Assembly (NCBI GenBank): GCA_018713165.1
Contig: DVFR01000041.1
Location: 1-54,306, forward strand
Reading direction: 5' to 3'
From: Candidatus Coproplasma stercoravium
Lineage (GTDB): Bacteria; Bacillota; Clostridia; Christensenellales; Borkfalkiaceae
DNA length: 54,306 nt
Shown here: piece after piece, positions 24,818 through 33,301 of the stretch
Numbering within the stretch: position 1 is the stretch's first letter
Layout: each line of letters begins with the position of its first letter
Made by a program: the position numbers and the translations under genes
Notes under the pieces: model-generated
What the model was told of the DNA's origin: nothing
Databases searched by the model: none
What the model saw: the letters and a program-made list of their open reading frames with translations, nothing else

Positions 24818-25446
24818 AAGTTTTACCGTAATTTTGCAGCAAATATTGTTTTAAAACAGGGGGAGCATAGCGCTCCCCCTTGACAGGCGGCTTCGCCGCT
24901 TGATTAGTTTGTTGTTGTCAGCAGTTTAGTAAGAAAACACATTCTCCCTTACTAAAATATTGTGAACTATTTCTCTCTTTGTCCGTCGCCTTTGGCTCCG
25001 AGATTTCTCGACTTCGCTCGAAATGACAAAGAGAGAGCTATAGGCAGGCGGAGTAAGTCAGCATCGCCATAAAATTCAGAGATGCGAGTCCTCTTGTTCA
25101 TAATGACTTCATAGTTGCAAGCAAAATCCCCCCTGCCCTCATTTCATTCGGTCATCCCCCCTTATAGCTGAAGCGATAAAGGGGGCAAGTCGGAGAACGC
25201 GCCCAAAAAACTTGAAGATGCGAGTGAGACAAGGCGCGCAAGGAAAACCTGAGGGAGTTTACAGAGAAGTAAATGACCGAAGGTTGCCGCAGCGCAACAC
25301 CGCAAAATGCCAGCGGCGCATAAAATTCAGAGAAGCGAGCAAGACAAGGAGCGTGCGGAATGCCGCGAAGGAGCTTACTTAGCGGTAAGTGACTGAGCGG
25401 AACCGCAAACGCGACACAGTATTGCGACGCTTATATGAATTTTATT
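24818..25446. repeat. Gene-free repeat mosaic between clpX and lon
   Basis: This 629-bp stretch has no credible ORF. It contains a GGGGGAGC/GCTCCCCC hairpin (24859-24879) and a 12-bp inverted repeat 24972-24983 / 25025-25036 around a TTTCTCGACTTCGCTCGAAA-type core that is a familiar intergenic repeat in many bacteria. It also has a CCCCC/GGGGG hairpin (about 25155-25186) and two tandem related units of about 115 bp (25217-25331 and 25332 to about 25440, roughly two thirds identical by eye). The word at 25068-25088 recurs at 25319-25339 with one change. It looks like layered non-coding repeats or an unrecognised RNA. Confidence 0.7.
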
Positions 25447-26676
25447 TTATGCCGATTTTTTGTAGACCAGCTTCGGCTCCGCACTCCTCGTCACACAGTC
25501 TTTGGTGACGATGACCTCCTCCACGTTCGGCTCGGAGGGGAGCTTATACATTACGGGGGTCATAAAACTTTCGATTATCGTGCGCAGACCGCGGGCGCCC
25601 GTCTTTAAACGGATTGCGGTGTTGGCGATTTCGCGCACGGCCGCGTCCTCCACGGTGAGCTTTACCCCGTCGAGGGCAATCAGCTTCTGGTACTGCTTGA
25701 TTATCGCGTTCTTGGGCCGCGTGAGAATGTTTACGAGCGCCTCCTCGTCGAGGGGGTGCAGACTTACCACGATGGGCACCCTGCCCACAAATTCGGGAAT
25801 GAGCCCGTACTTGGTTAAATCCTGCGGCTTTACGTCGGCGAGCATCTCGTAAGACACTTCGTTGTCGGCAAGTTTTACCTGACCGCCGAAGCCGAGGGAA
25901 GTCGTATCCTTGCGCTTTTGCACGATTTTATCGAGCCCGACAAATGCGCCGCCGCATATGAAGAGGATATCCGTCGTATCTATGCGCAGCATCTCCTGCT
26001 GGGGGTGCTTTCTTCCGCCCTGAGGGGGAACGTTTGCAACGGTGCTTTCGATAATTTTAAGCAGCGCCTGCTGTACGCCCTCGCCCGAGACGTCGCGCGT
26101 GATGGAAACGTTTTCACCCTTTCTGGCAATCTTGTCAATCTCGTCGATATAGATTATGCCGCGCTGGGCGCGCTCTATATTGTAGTCTGCATTCTGAATG
26201 AGTTTTAAAAGTATATTTTCGACGTCCTCGCCGACGTAGCCCGCCTCCGTTAAAGTGGTGGCGTCGGTCGTGGCGAACGGTACGTTGAGAATTTTTGCAA
26301 GCGTGCGGGCAAGCAGCGTTTTGCCGCAACCCGTGGGGCCTAAGAGCAGAATGTTGCTCTTTTCAATCTCTATTTCGTCGTCCTTCGAGCTTGCGGAAGC
26401 GGCGTTGTTTATGCGCTTATAGTGATTGTAGACGGCTACGGAGAGCACCCTCTTCGCCTCGTCCTGCCCTACGATGTATTTATCGAGCTCGGCCTTTATC
26501 TCGGCGGGCTTTTTTAAGGGCACGGGGGTGAAGGTATCGTCGCCCTCCTCCTTTATCATATCGTGACCTATTTCCAGACACTCGTCGCAGATACAGGCGC
26601 CGTTCTGACCTGTTATAAGCTTTTTAACCAGATCTTCGGGCTTGCCGCAGAAGGAACAGTATCTCTTTTCTTTCAT
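25447..26676 (-). CDS. clpX: ClpX ATPase, unfoldase of ClpXP
   Basis: This AAA+ unfoldase feeds substrates to ClpP. In 409 residues it has the N-terminal C4 zinc finger (YCSFCGK ... CICDEC), Walker [16 protein letters not shown], Walker [14 protein letters not shown], and a sensor/arginine region with GFGG and RVPIVV segments. The start is ATG 26676, 5 nt after AGGAGG; an upstream in-frame GTG is less well placed. A stable hairpin (26688-26709) abuts this ribosome site. It lies downstream of clpP with a terminator between them. Confidence 0.97.
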   Translation of the reverse strand: MKEKRYCSFCGKPEDLVKKLITGQNGACICDECLEIGHDMIKEEGDDTFTPVPLKKPAEIKAELDKYIVGQDEAKRVLSVAVYNHYKRINNAASASSKDDEIEIEKSNILLLGPTGCGKTLLARTLAKILNVPFATTDATTLTEAGYVGEDVENILLKLIQNADYNIERAQRGIIYIDEIDKIARKGENVSITRDVSGEGVQQALLKIIESTVANVPPQGGRKHPQQEMLRIDTTDILFICGGAFVGLDKIVQKRKDTTSLGFGGQVKLADNEVSYEMLADVKPQDLTKYGLIPEFVGRVPIVVSLHPLDEEALVNILTRPKNAIIKQYQKLIALDGVKLTVEDAAVREIANTAIRLKTGARGLRTIIESFMTPVMYKLPSEPNVEEVIVTKDCVTRSAEPKLVYKKSA

Positions 26677-26687
26677 TAACACCTCCT

Positions 26688-26709
26688 CGTCCCTTTAAAA
26701 TAAGGGACG
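26688..26709 (-). promoter_or_regulatory. Hairpin abutting the clpX ribosome site
   Basis: A perfect 8-bp stem (26688-26695 with 26702-26709) lies directly upstream of the AGGAGG of clpX. Further upstream, AAAAACCGCA and TGCGGTTTTT (about 26753-26762 and 26819-26828) can pair over 56 nt. The 211-bp clpP-clpX gap therefore contains a structured leader, possibly with temperature- or factor-dependent control. Confidence 0.4.
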
Positions 26710-26835
26710 ACTATGTACGGCTGTTTGAGTTTTTTTGAATTTACGATGAAAAACCGCAGGCGCGCGGCGCGTGCCGTTTTTGCAGCCCGGATACGCTGCA
26801 GATTATGCAATTATAAATTTGCGGTTTTTAAAATA

Positions 26836-26867
26836 AGCGCGCGCCCGCCGCGCGGCGGGCGCGCGCT
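26836..26867 (-). terminator. Terminator or attenuator after clpP
   Basis: A perfect 15-bp GC stem (26836-26850 with 26853-26867) lies directly past the clpP stop, with an AT-rich tract following. It should separate tig-clpP from clpX or pass only part of the transcripts. Confidence 0.75.
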
Positions 26868-26887
26868 ATATTAAATTTAAGTAAAAA

Positions 26888-27487
26888 TTATCTCTTGGTG
26901 AACACTTTGTCGATAAGTCCGTAGGCGAGAGCTTCGTCGGCAGAGAGATAATTGTCCCTGTCGGTGTCGCGCTCGAGCTGCTCGACGGGCTTGCCGGTGT
27001 TTGCGGCGAGAATTTCGTTGAGCTTGCGCTTGGTGCGCAGAATGTGCTCGGCGGCAATCTTTATGTCGCTCGCCTGACCCTGCGCCCCGCCGAGAGGCTG
27101 GTGAATCATTATCTCGCTGTTGGGGAGGGCATACCTCTTGCCCTTGGCGCCGCTGGATAAAAGGAAGGCACCCATCGAAGCCGCCATGCCTATGCAGATG
27201 GTGGATACGTCGCACTTTACGTAGTTCATAGTGTCGTAAATCGCAAGTCCGGCCGAAACGCTGCCGCCGGGGCTGTTGATATAGAGCGAAATATCTTTGG
27301 AAGGGTCTTTCGCCTCGAGATAGATGAGCTGGGCCACTACGGTGTTTGCCGTCGCGTCGTCAATCTCGCCGCTCAGAAATACAATTCTGTCCTCCAAAAG
27401 GCGGCTGTAAATGTCGTAAGAACGCTCCCCGCGGGAGGTCTGCTCGACTATATAGGGCACGAGCGCGCCCCTTTCGTTATTTTTCAT
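26888..27487 (-). CDS. clpP: ClpP serine protease subunit
   Basis: This is the proteolytic core of ClpXP. In 199 residues the catalytic triad is in place: Ser104 in [11 protein letters not shown], His129 in IMIHQPLGG, and Asp in [11 protein letters not shown] near 178. The start [20 protein letters not shown] is typical, and an AAGGAG site precedes the ATG. It follows tig by 68 bp in the order tig-clpP-clpX. Confidence 0.97.
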   Translation of the reverse strand: MKNNERGALVPYIVEQTSRGERSYDIYSRLLEDRIVFLSGEIDDATANTVVAQLIYLEAKDPSKDISLYINSPGGSVSAGLAIYDTMNYVKCDVSTICIGMAASMGAFLLSSGAKGKRYALPNSEIMIHQPLGGAQGQASDIKIAAEHILRTKRKLNEILAANTGKPVEQLERDTDRDNYLSADEALAYGLIDKVFTKR

Positions 27488-27555
27488 TTTAACACACTCC
27501 TTTAAGCGGCATGCGCGGCATTTAAATTAAAGCGCCGCGCCCGCTTTTTTGCGGA

Positions 27556-28854
27556 TTATTCGGTGTACATTTCGTTGTTTGATTTGAGGAAATCGAAGAG
27601 TTTGGAAACGACTATGTCGCTCTCGATATATTCCACCTGACGGGGGTCGAGATTCTTTTTGTACTCTTCGGCGGTTTTGCCTACCGACTGCGCCTGCTCG
27701 GCAATTTTTGCCTCAACCTCTTCGGGCTCGGCCTTGATGTTTTCGGTGCGCACGATTTTATCTATAACGAGCGTAGACATAACGCGCTCTCTCGCGCTGC
27801 CCGTGAACTGGGTGCGGAACTGCTCCATCGTGGTGCCCATGTACTTTAAGTAGTCGTCGAGTTTGAGCCCCTGGTACATGAGCCTGTAAGAGAAGTCCTG
27901 AACCATCTTGTCAATCTCCTGCTCAATCATCGCGTCGGGAATATCTGCCTTCGCGGTTGCGCAGATTGCCTTTAAGATGCTGTTCTCCGTTTCGTTGAGG
28001 CTGCGGGTTGCGGCATTGCGTTCGAGCCTTTCGCGGCACTTTGCCTTATAGTCGGCAACAGTTTCGCTTCCGCCGTTGGCCTTTACGAATTCATCGGTGA
28101 GCTCGGGGTACTTCTTTTCGGTTATGCCTTTAAGCTTTATCTCGAATACGGCTTCCTTGCCCTTTAAGTCGTCGGCCTGGTAGTCGTCGGGGAATTTTAC
28201 GTTTATGTTCTTCTCCTCGCCGAGCTTCATGCCCTCCACCTGCTCTTCGAAGCCGGGGATGAACGCGCCGCTGCCGAGTTCCAAATCGTAGTCCTCAGCC
28301 GTGCCGCCGGGGAATTTTACGCCGTCGACGCTGCCGGAGAAGTCAATCTTTACGGTGTCGCCGCTCTTGCACGCACGGTCGGTAACCTCGACGTTTTCGG
28401 CCTTGCTGAGGAGGATTTTGTTTGCCTCCTTGTCGACGTCCTCGTCCGTAACATTATACTCATAACTTTTGATTTTTAAACCCTTGTAGGAACCTATTTC
28501 AACGTCGGGCTTTACGGGAACGAGCGCGGTGAGGGTTACGCCCTTTTCGTCGGAGATGTCTTCGACGGAGAGCGAAGGGTCGCCTACCGCGGTGAAGTTA
28601 TCCTTCTCCTTTGCGATAATGTCGGGATAGGTTGCAGAGAATACGATGTTGAAAGCCTCGTCGAAAAATACGCCCTTGCCGTAGAAATTTTCGAGCACGG
28701 CCTTGGGAGCCTTGCCCTTTCTGAAACCGGGAACGCTGTATTTGCCCCTGGTGCGAGCATAAGCCTTGTCTATCGCGTCGTCCCACTCCTCCTTGGAATA
28801 GGTGATGGTTACTTTTACCGTGCTTTTTTCTGCGGGTGCTGTTTTGTAGTTCAT
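27556..28854 (-). CDS. tig: Trigger factor, ribosome-associated chaperone
   Basis: This chaperone and peptidyl-prolyl isomerase binds at the ribosome exit tunnel. In 432 residues it has the N-terminal ribosome-binding signature GFRKGKAPKAVLENFYG, an FKBP-like PPIase domain (GDTVKIDFSGSVDGVKF, LGSGAFIPGFEEQVEGMK) and a C-terminal helical chaperone domain. The start is ATG 28854, 7 nt after GGAGAG; five extra codons upstream are open but lack support. It is the first gene of the tig-clpP-clpX-lon-engB block. Confidence 0.96.
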   Translation of the reverse strand: MNYKTAPAEKSTVKVTITYSKEEWDDAIDKAYARTRGKYSVPGFRKGKAPKAVLENFYGKGVFFDEAFNIVFSATYPDIIAKEKDNFTAVGDPSLSVEDISDEKGVTLTALVPVKPDVEIGSYKGLKIKSYEYNVTDEDVDKEANKILLSKAENVEVTDRACKSGDTVKIDFSGSVDGVKFPGGTAEDYDLELGSGAFIPGFEEQVEGMKLGEEKNINVKFPDDYQADDLKGKEAVFEIKLKGITEKKYPELTDEFVKANGGSETVADYKAKCRERLERNAATRSLNETENSILKAICATAKADIPDAMIEQEIDKMVQDFSYRLMYQGLKLDDYLKYMGTTMEQFRTQFTGSARERVMSTLVIDKIVRTENIKAEPEEVEAKIAEQAQSVGKTAEEYKKNLDPRQVEYIESDIVVSKLFDFLKSNNEMYTE

Positions 28855-28920
28855 GTTAAATCTCTCCAAATGTTATATTGTAAAATTTTATTTTCAGCCG
28901 TTTAAAGCGTGCGGCGGACG

Positions 28921-28954
28921 GGGACAAGTCCTGACAAGGGACAAGCCCTGACAT
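28921..28954. repeat. Tandem 17-bp direct repeat upstream of tig
   Basis: Two adjacent copies of GGGACAAGYCCTGACAW (28921-28937 and 28938-28954) differ at two positions. Each contains a short palindromic GGAC-AA-GTCC-like core. They lie in the divergent tig/rqcH intergenic region about 70 bp upstream of tig, between the gene and an AT-rich -10-like patch, so they could be an operator or lie in the tig leader. Confidence 0.6.
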
Positions 28955-29058
28955 TTTATACAATTATATAAATAGTATGACTTACCGCATAGAAATCATT
29001 TTAACACAATAGTTTGCTTTTGAAAAGCGTTTTAAGCGTTTTGCGGGCAAATAATTAT

Positions 29059-29087
29059 TTTACATTTTGCCGCGTTTGAGCTATAAT
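29059..29087 (+). promoter_or_regulatory. Promoter of rqcH, TTTACA-17-TATAAT
   Basis: The -35 (29059-29064) and perfect -10 (29082-29087) are spaced by 17 bp. A 6-bp hairpin (about 29099-29113) lies in the 40-nt leader before the ribosome site. Confidence 0.75.
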
Positions 29088-29134
29088 TGAATGAACAAGC
29101 GGGCTCCGCCCGCAAAAAAGGGCAGGTAAAGGTT

Positions 29135-30811
29135 ATGCCGCAGGACGCGTTTACGCTTAAATACGTAATTGAAGAGCTCGACGAAAAGTTGCGCGGAGGA
29201 AAGATTTCCAAAGTCAACCAGCCGGCAAAGGACGAGCTTACTCTTTTTATATACACACAAAAGGGCACGGTTAAACTTGAAATATGCGCGCACGCGCAAA
29301 ATTGCAGGCTGAACGTCGCCGCGGGCGCGGCGCACAACCAGAAAACGGCGCTCTCCTTTTGCATGCTTTTGAGAAAGCACCTCACGGGGGCGGTGGTAAA
29401 ATCGGTAAAACAGCCGGGGTTTGAAAGAATCGCCGCCATAACGCTCGACTGCGCGGGCGACTTCGACAGGGCGGAGCGCGTACTGTACTGCGAAATTATG
29501 GGCAAGTACAGCAACGTGATACTCACGGAAGAGGGAAAAATTCTCGGCGCGATGAAGACCACCTCGCTCGAGAGCGGCGCCAAGCGCATACTTTTTACGG
29601 GCGCTAAGTACGAACTGCCCGAACCGCAGGACAAGGCAGACCCCACCGACCTTGCCGCGCTCGGAAACGCGATGGCGGGCGGCGGCGACGCAGATTTTAT
29701 CGCAAACAAAGTTACGGGCATAAGCTACGCGACGGCACTCGACATAGAGGCGGCATTCGGCGGACACGCCTCGGCGAAGGACATATACGACTACGTTGGC
29801 GGGAAGTTTTATTCGCCCTGCGTCACCTTCAAAAAGGGCGCGCCGTCAGACTTTAAGGTATGCTGCTTCGACGGCGAAAAAAAAGACTACCCCACCCTTT
29901 TGGACGCACAGACGGCATACTACGACTACGTGTGCAGGAAAAAGGCGTTCGACGACAAAAAACGCAGGCTCGACTCCGCCCTGCGCTCGGCAGAAAAGAA
30001 GTGCGAAAAGAGGCTGGGAATAATACTTGCAAGGCATTCGGAGTGCCGCGACATAGAGGACGTGAAACTGAAGGGCGAACTGATTACCGCCAACATATAT
30101 GCGATTGAACGGGGTTCCGACAGTCTTAAAGCGGTGAATTATTACGACGAAAATATGCCCGAGGTGACCATAGCGCTCGACCCGAGGCTCACCCCCGCGC
30201 AGAACGCGCAAAAGTACTATAAGAGATACGCAAAACTCAAAAGAACGCTCGACGCCCTCGCCGTGCAGAAGAAGGATACCGAGGACGAAAAGACGTACCT
30301 TGCGAGCATACGGTTTTCGCTCGACAAGGCGGACGACATAACCGACTTCGACGAGGCGGAGAGCGAACTTATAACGCTCGGCGCGCTCAAAGCCGAAAAC
30401 GAACCAAAAAACAAAAAGAGAGAGACGCCGCGCGCGCCCTACCGCACCTACGAATACGGCGGTTTTACCATAATCGCGGGGCGGAACAACGTGCAGAACG
30501 AGCGGCTGACGAGAAGCCTTTCGGAAAAAGATTTGTGGCTGCACGCGCAGAGATACCACTCCTCCCACGTCGGCATACTTTCGGGCGGGCGGGAAGTGCC
30601 CGACGGGGTGATAAAGGTCGCGGCGGAGATATGCGCCTACTACTCGGAGGCGCGCGAGGGCGCAAAGGTGCCCGTGGACTACACGCTTAAAAAATTCGTA
30701 AAAAAACCTTCGGGCGCAAAGCCGGGATTTGTGGTTTACACCGACTACAAGACGGCGCTAGCCGAACCCGACAAACACGCAGAGCTGAGGAGGACGGACG
30801 ATGAACGGTGA
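29135..30811 (+). CDS. rqcH: RqcH/NFACT-family ribosome quality-control protein
   Basis: This protein binds obstructed 50S subunits and drives alanine tailing of stalled nascent chains; older annotation is 'fibronectin-binding protein'. In 558 residues it has an NFACT-N domain from MPQDAFTLKYVIEELDEKL, a helix-hairpin-helix and coiled-coil centre (about residues 250-430), and an NFACT-R domain with RTYEYGGFTIIAGRNNVQN and DLWLHAQRYHSSHV. The conserved Asp-Arg pair needed for tailing appears as Glu-Arg (GFERIA), a conservative change. The start is ATG 29135 with an AGGTAAAGG site; upstream open codons lie inside the promoter. Confidence 0.92.
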   Translation: MPQDAFTLKYVIEELDEKLRGGKISKVNQPAKDELTLFIYTQKGTVKLEICAHAQNCRLNVAAGAAHNQKTALSFCMLLRKHLTGAVVKSVKQPGFERIAAITLDCAGDFDRAERVLYCEIMGKYSNVILTEEGKILGAMKTTSLESGAKRILFTGAKYELPEPQDKADPTDLAALGNAMAGGGDADFIANKVTGISYATALDIEAAFGGHASAKDIYDYVGGKFYSPCVTFKKGAPSDFKVCCFDGEKKDYPTLLDAQTAYYDYVCRKKAFDDKKRRLDSALRSAEKKCEKRLGIILARHSECRDIEDVKLKGELITANIYAIERGSDSLKAVNYYDENMPEVTIALDPRLTPAQNAQKYYKRYAKLKRTLDALAVQKKDTEDEKTYLASIRFSLDKADDITDFDEAESELITLGALKAENEPKNKKRETPRAPYRTYEYGGFTIIAGRNNVQNERLTRSLSEKDLWLHAQRYHSSHVGILSGGREVPDGVIKVAAEICAYYSEAREGAKVPVDYTLKKFVKKPSGAKPGFVVYTDYKTALAEPDKHAELRRTDDER

Positions 30812-31082
30812 AAAAGGCGGAAACGTTTACGCAATACTCGGCGCCGTGGCATGCGCGCTTGGCGCGATTATGTACGGGCTGGCGTTTACGCCCGTTGCCA
30901 TATACGGACTGATTGCGGGAATCGTGTGCGAGATTGCCGCGTGCGGGCTGTTCAGGGCGCAGCAAAAGCGCCGCCCCATGCTCTGGGCGAAGGTCGTGCT
31001 TATAATATCGTACGTTCTGCTCGCGCTAGGCGCGGCGTTCATGGTCGGCGGAATAATATGGGCGGCATTGCAACAGTCATAA
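30801..31082 (+). CDS. Small three-helix membrane protein
   Basis: I do not recognise this family. The 93-residue hydrophobic protein has helices at about 8-30, 33-50 and 63-88, with a basic loop QQKRRPMLWAK. It overlaps the end of rqcH by 11 nt, so it is translated from the rqcH transcript. A strong terminator follows. The pattern recalls small DUF4190-like membrane proteins but no firm assignment is possible. Confidence 0.7.
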   Translation: MNGEKGGNVYAILGAVACALGAIMYGLAFTPVAIYGLIAGIVCEIAACGLFRAQQKRRPMLWAKVVLIISYVLLALGAAFMVGGIIWAALQQS

Positions 31083-31093
31083 ATTGCGACAGG

Positions 31094-31124
31094 CGGAGCC
31101 GCGGCGGGAACCGCCGCGGCTCCG
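31094..31124 (+). terminator. Terminator of the rqcH transcript
   Basis: A perfect 14-bp GC stem (31094-31107 with 31111-31124) has a GAA loop, 12 nt past the stop of the small membrane protein. An AT-rich tail follows. Confidence 0.8.
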
Positions 31125-31176
31125 TAATATTTTAAAACGGTATAAAATTGGCTTTTATGGCGCAATTTTATATTAA

Positions 31177-31575
31177 ATGGACGTCATTTCAAGAGCGGTA
31201 TTCAATAAAATCGCGCTGTCGTGCAAGGACGGCGGATATGCAATAATCGACGGCGCAGAGTTTGCCGACGCGCTGCCCGAGGGCGAGAGGCGCGCCGCGG
31301 GGGAGATTGAAGGCGCGCTTAAAGCGCTGCAAAAGCAGGGGTATATCGACATAAAGTACGCTCGCGGCGACATGTACTGCGTGGCGGCGCTCAAAGCCGC
31401 GCTGCCCGACGAGCAGAAAGAGAACGAAAAAACGCAGAACAGCGCGGCCTGCCCCACCGTCGTGGAGGTTAAGCAGAAATTCAGCAAGATTGCCGCGGCG
31501 GCATATGCGGCTGCGGCGTTTTTAGGCGGTGCGGCGGGCAGCGCCATTGTATGCGCGATATTTGCGGCGGTGTGA
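31177..31575 (+). CDS. Winged-helix-like protein with C-terminal anchor (A)
   Basis: The protein has 132 residues. The N-terminal half looks like a small winged-helix domain ending in GYIDIKYARGDMYCVAALKA, a beta-wing with basic residues. A polar linker follows, then a C-terminal Ala/Gly-rich hydrophobic helix (AAAAYAAAAFLGGAAGSAIV) that would anchor it in the membrane. It is followed after 1 nt by a second gene with the same layout. No clear ribosome site precedes the ATG. Function unknown; a membrane-tethered regulator or sensor is possible. Confidence 0.6.
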   Translation: MDVISRAVFNKIALSCKDGGYAIIDGAEFADALPEGERRAAGEIEGALKALQKQGYIDIKYARGDMYCVAALKAALPDEQKENEKTQNSAACPTVVEVKQKFSKIAAAAYAAAAFLGGAAGSAIVCAIFAAV

Positions 31576-31576
31576 G

Positions 31577-31939
31577 ATGCTTTCGAGAAGGGAAAGCCTT
31601 GTTATGAACGCCGTGTACGAGCTGTGCGACGGGACAGACAGCTGCCTGATTTCGCGCAGCGACATAACCTCGCTGCTGCCCAAAAAGGTCGCTTTTACCG
31701 AAGAGGGGCTCGACGACACGCTGTTTGCGCTGCACGTCGACGGGTATTTCGACCTTATAACCTCGGAGAGAAAGGGCGAGCGGATGTACGTTATAACGCT
31801 TAAAGAGAGCGGCTACGCGTTCAGGCGGTCACAAAAACAGCGGCGGCGCGATGTATGGTTCAAGATAGCGCTGGCCTTCGTCGGCGCGCTCGCAACTTTT
31901 ATTTTCGGACTCATTCTGCGCAGTATATTCGGGCAATAG
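31577..31939 (+). CDS. Winged-helix-like protein with C-terminal anchor (B)
   Basis: The 120-residue protein has the same plan as its upstream neighbour: helices, then GYFDLITSERKGERMYVITL as the wing, a basic stretch SQKQRRRD and a terminal membrane helix (WFKIALAFVGALATFIFGLIL). The wing segments of the two proteins are alike, so they are probably diverged duplicates. The start at 31577 begins 1 nt after the previous stop; the upstream open extension reads into the neighbour and is unlikely. The stop codon is itself the first three bases of a copy of the dispersed 26-bp element. Confidence 0.65.
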   Translation: MLSRRESLVMNAVYELCDGTDSCLISRSDITSLLPKKVAFTEEGLDDTLFALHVDGYFDLITSERKGERMYVITLKESGYAFRRSQKQRRRDVWFKIALAFVGALATFIFGLILRSIFGQ

Positions 31940-31962
31940 TTGCGGCATATGTGCGGGGCAAT
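31937..31962. repeat. Dispersed 26-bp element at a stop codon
   Basis: This copy is identical to 10968-10993. It starts with the TAG stop of the upstream gene. The ends TTGC/GCAA and the core GGCATATGTGC are nearly self-complementary. A strong terminator stem follows 24 nt later. Confidence 0.75.
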
Positions 31963-31986
31963 TTGTATTTTAAATAATTTTTAAGG

Positions 31987-32022
31987 CATGTGCGCCGCGG
32001 CGTTTTCGCCGCGGCGCACATG
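31987..32022. terminator. Terminator (16-bp perfect stem)
   Basis: Arms 31987-32002 and 32007-32022 flank a TTTT loop. It follows the two winged-helix genes and precedes the promoter at 32049. The stem sequence CATGTGCGCCGCGG is related to the 21041-21081 terminator. Confidence 0.8.
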
Positions 32023-32048
32023 AAATTTTAAACGGCGTAAAAAAAGTA

Positions 32049-32077
32049 TTGCCATGCGCGGAAAAATCTGCTAAAAT
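32049..32077 (+). promoter_or_regulatory. Promoter TTGCCA-17-TAAAAT
   Basis: The -35 (32049-32054) and -10 (32072-32077) each match consensus at five of six positions with 17 bp between. The start at 32109 then gives a leader of about 25 nt with a GGAG site, which rules out the upstream ATG at 32052-region reading. Confidence 0.75.
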
Positions 32078-32108
32078 TAATTCGCATCAAATTTTACGGA
32101 GAAAAAAC

Positions 32109-33131
32109 TTGGAAGAACAGACGAAAGACGGCGCTTCGGCCGCGCCCGAAAAAAAACACGCAAAGGCGATTACGGCTATCGCCGTCGTTGCAAGCGTTAT
32201 AGTTGCCCTCGGCGTATTTCTCATGGTATGGTTTCTGGGCGACAGCTACCCCGACTTCGACAACCGGTTCAGGCAGGAGACCGCCATTCCCGCGCTGGAC
32301 GAGGGCTTTATCCCGCAGGGCACTGGCAACTACGGCGACACGCAGTTTATAAGCGGATACATGAACGACGGCAGCCCCTCGCGCATTTATGTAATTGAAA
32401 ATGGCGAGACGACGGGTTACGTGACCGTATCGCTCGGCGACGACGAAATTTATGCGGGGCACGCGTGCGGCGTTGCGACCAACGGCAGCAAGTTCTGGCT
32501 GGTTTCGGAGGGCACGGTTTACGTTTTAAGGTACACCGACGTAATCTCCGCCGCAGGCGAAAACGGCACGGTAAGCCTTTCGACGAGCTGGGACGCAAAC
32601 TGCGGCGCAGATTTTTGCTACTACTACTCGGGCTACATATACGTAGGAGAGTTTTACCGCGCGGGCAACTACGAGACGGAGGAGGGCCACAGGCTCACCT
32701 CCCCTGCGGGCGACGAAAACCCCGCCGTGATTTTGCGCTATTCGGCAAGTCAGACCACCCCCACCACTCCGAGCAGGGCGTTCAGCATACCCGGGGAAAT
32801 CCAGGGAATGGCGATAAACGAGGCGGGCGACAGAATTATACTTTCGCAGAGCTACGGGCTTAAAAATTCGCACATACTCGTGTATTCCTTCAGCACCTCC
32901 ACCACCGATTACAGCACGACGGCGCTGGAAATAAACGGGAAAAAGGTGAGCAGAACCTATTACCTCGACTCGAACAACCTCGTCGAGGACTACGAAGTGC
33001 CCTGCATGAGCGAGGGAATGTACTCCTCAGGCGACAGGATTTACGTTCTGTTCGAGTCGGCGAGCGTGAAATACCGCATGTTCGTGCGAGAAAAGCTTTA
33101 TCACATCTACTCCTTCCGCGTAAGGACGTGA
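32109..33131 (+). CDS. Membrane-anchored extracellular protein, propeller-like
   Basis: The 340-residue protein starts at TTG 32109 with GGAG 8 nt upstream. One N-terminal helix (AITAIAVVASVIVALGVFLM, about residues 21-45) follows a basic cytoplasmic segment, giving type II topology. The large outer part has repeated beta-rich segments such as TQFISGYMNDGSPSRIYVIE, KFWLVSEGTVYVLRYTDV, YIYVGEFYRAG and QGMAINEAGDRIILSQSYG, the last like the blade signature of beta-propeller proteins. No catalytic motif is recognised. It stands alone between terminators, just upstream of the redox block, with which a link is only positional. Confidence 0.65.
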   Translation: MEEQTKDGASAAPEKKHAKAITAIAVVASVIVALGVFLMVWFLGDSYPDFDNRFRQETAIPALDEGFIPQGTGNYGDTQFISGYMNDGSPSRIYVIENGETTGYVTVSLGDDEIYAGHACGVATNGSKFWLVSEGTVYVLRYTDVISAAGENGTVSLSTSWDANCGADFCYYYSGYIYVGEFYRAGNYETEEGHRLTSPAGDENPAVILRYSASQTTPTTPSRAFSIPGEIQGMAINEAGDRIILSQSYGLKNSHILVYSFSTSTTDYSTTALEINGKKVSRTYYLDSNNLVEDYEVPCMSEGMYSSGDRIYVLFESASVKYRMFVREKLYHIYSFRVRT

Positions 33132-33152
33132 CGCAGAATATAAAAAAGATGC

Positions 33153-33180
33153 GGCGGGACTGTTTGTCCCGCCTTTTTTT
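33153..33180 (+). terminator. Rho-independent terminator
   Basis: A perfect 8-bp GC stem (33153-33160 with 33166-33173), a 5-nt loop and a 7-T run lie 22 nt after the stop at 33131. Confidence 0.9.
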
Positions 33181-33264
33181 GCGGCAATTTTTGCGGCTTT
33201 ACAGAAATTTGCGGCAGACATAAAAAATTTTAGCGTTATTTGCAATAAAAATACGCGAGAAAAT

Positions 33265-33293
33265 TTTACTATTTTGTTAAAATGTTTTATAAT
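33265..33293 (+). promoter_or_regulatory. Leaderless-type promoter, TTTACT-17-TATAAT
   Basis: The -10 TATAAT (33288-33293) ends 8 nt before the ATG at 33302. The -35-like TTTACT is at 33265-33270. No ribosome site fits between, so the mRNA would have at most one or two nucleotides of leader. Confidence 0.6.
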
Positions 33294-33301
33294 TGTTGCG
33301 T

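Noticed and set aside
25068-25440. A CRISPR array or integron-like repeats in the clpX-lon gap
   Set aside because: Only two full tandem units of about 115 bp, diverged throughout with no conserved short repeat and unique spacers, and no cas genes.
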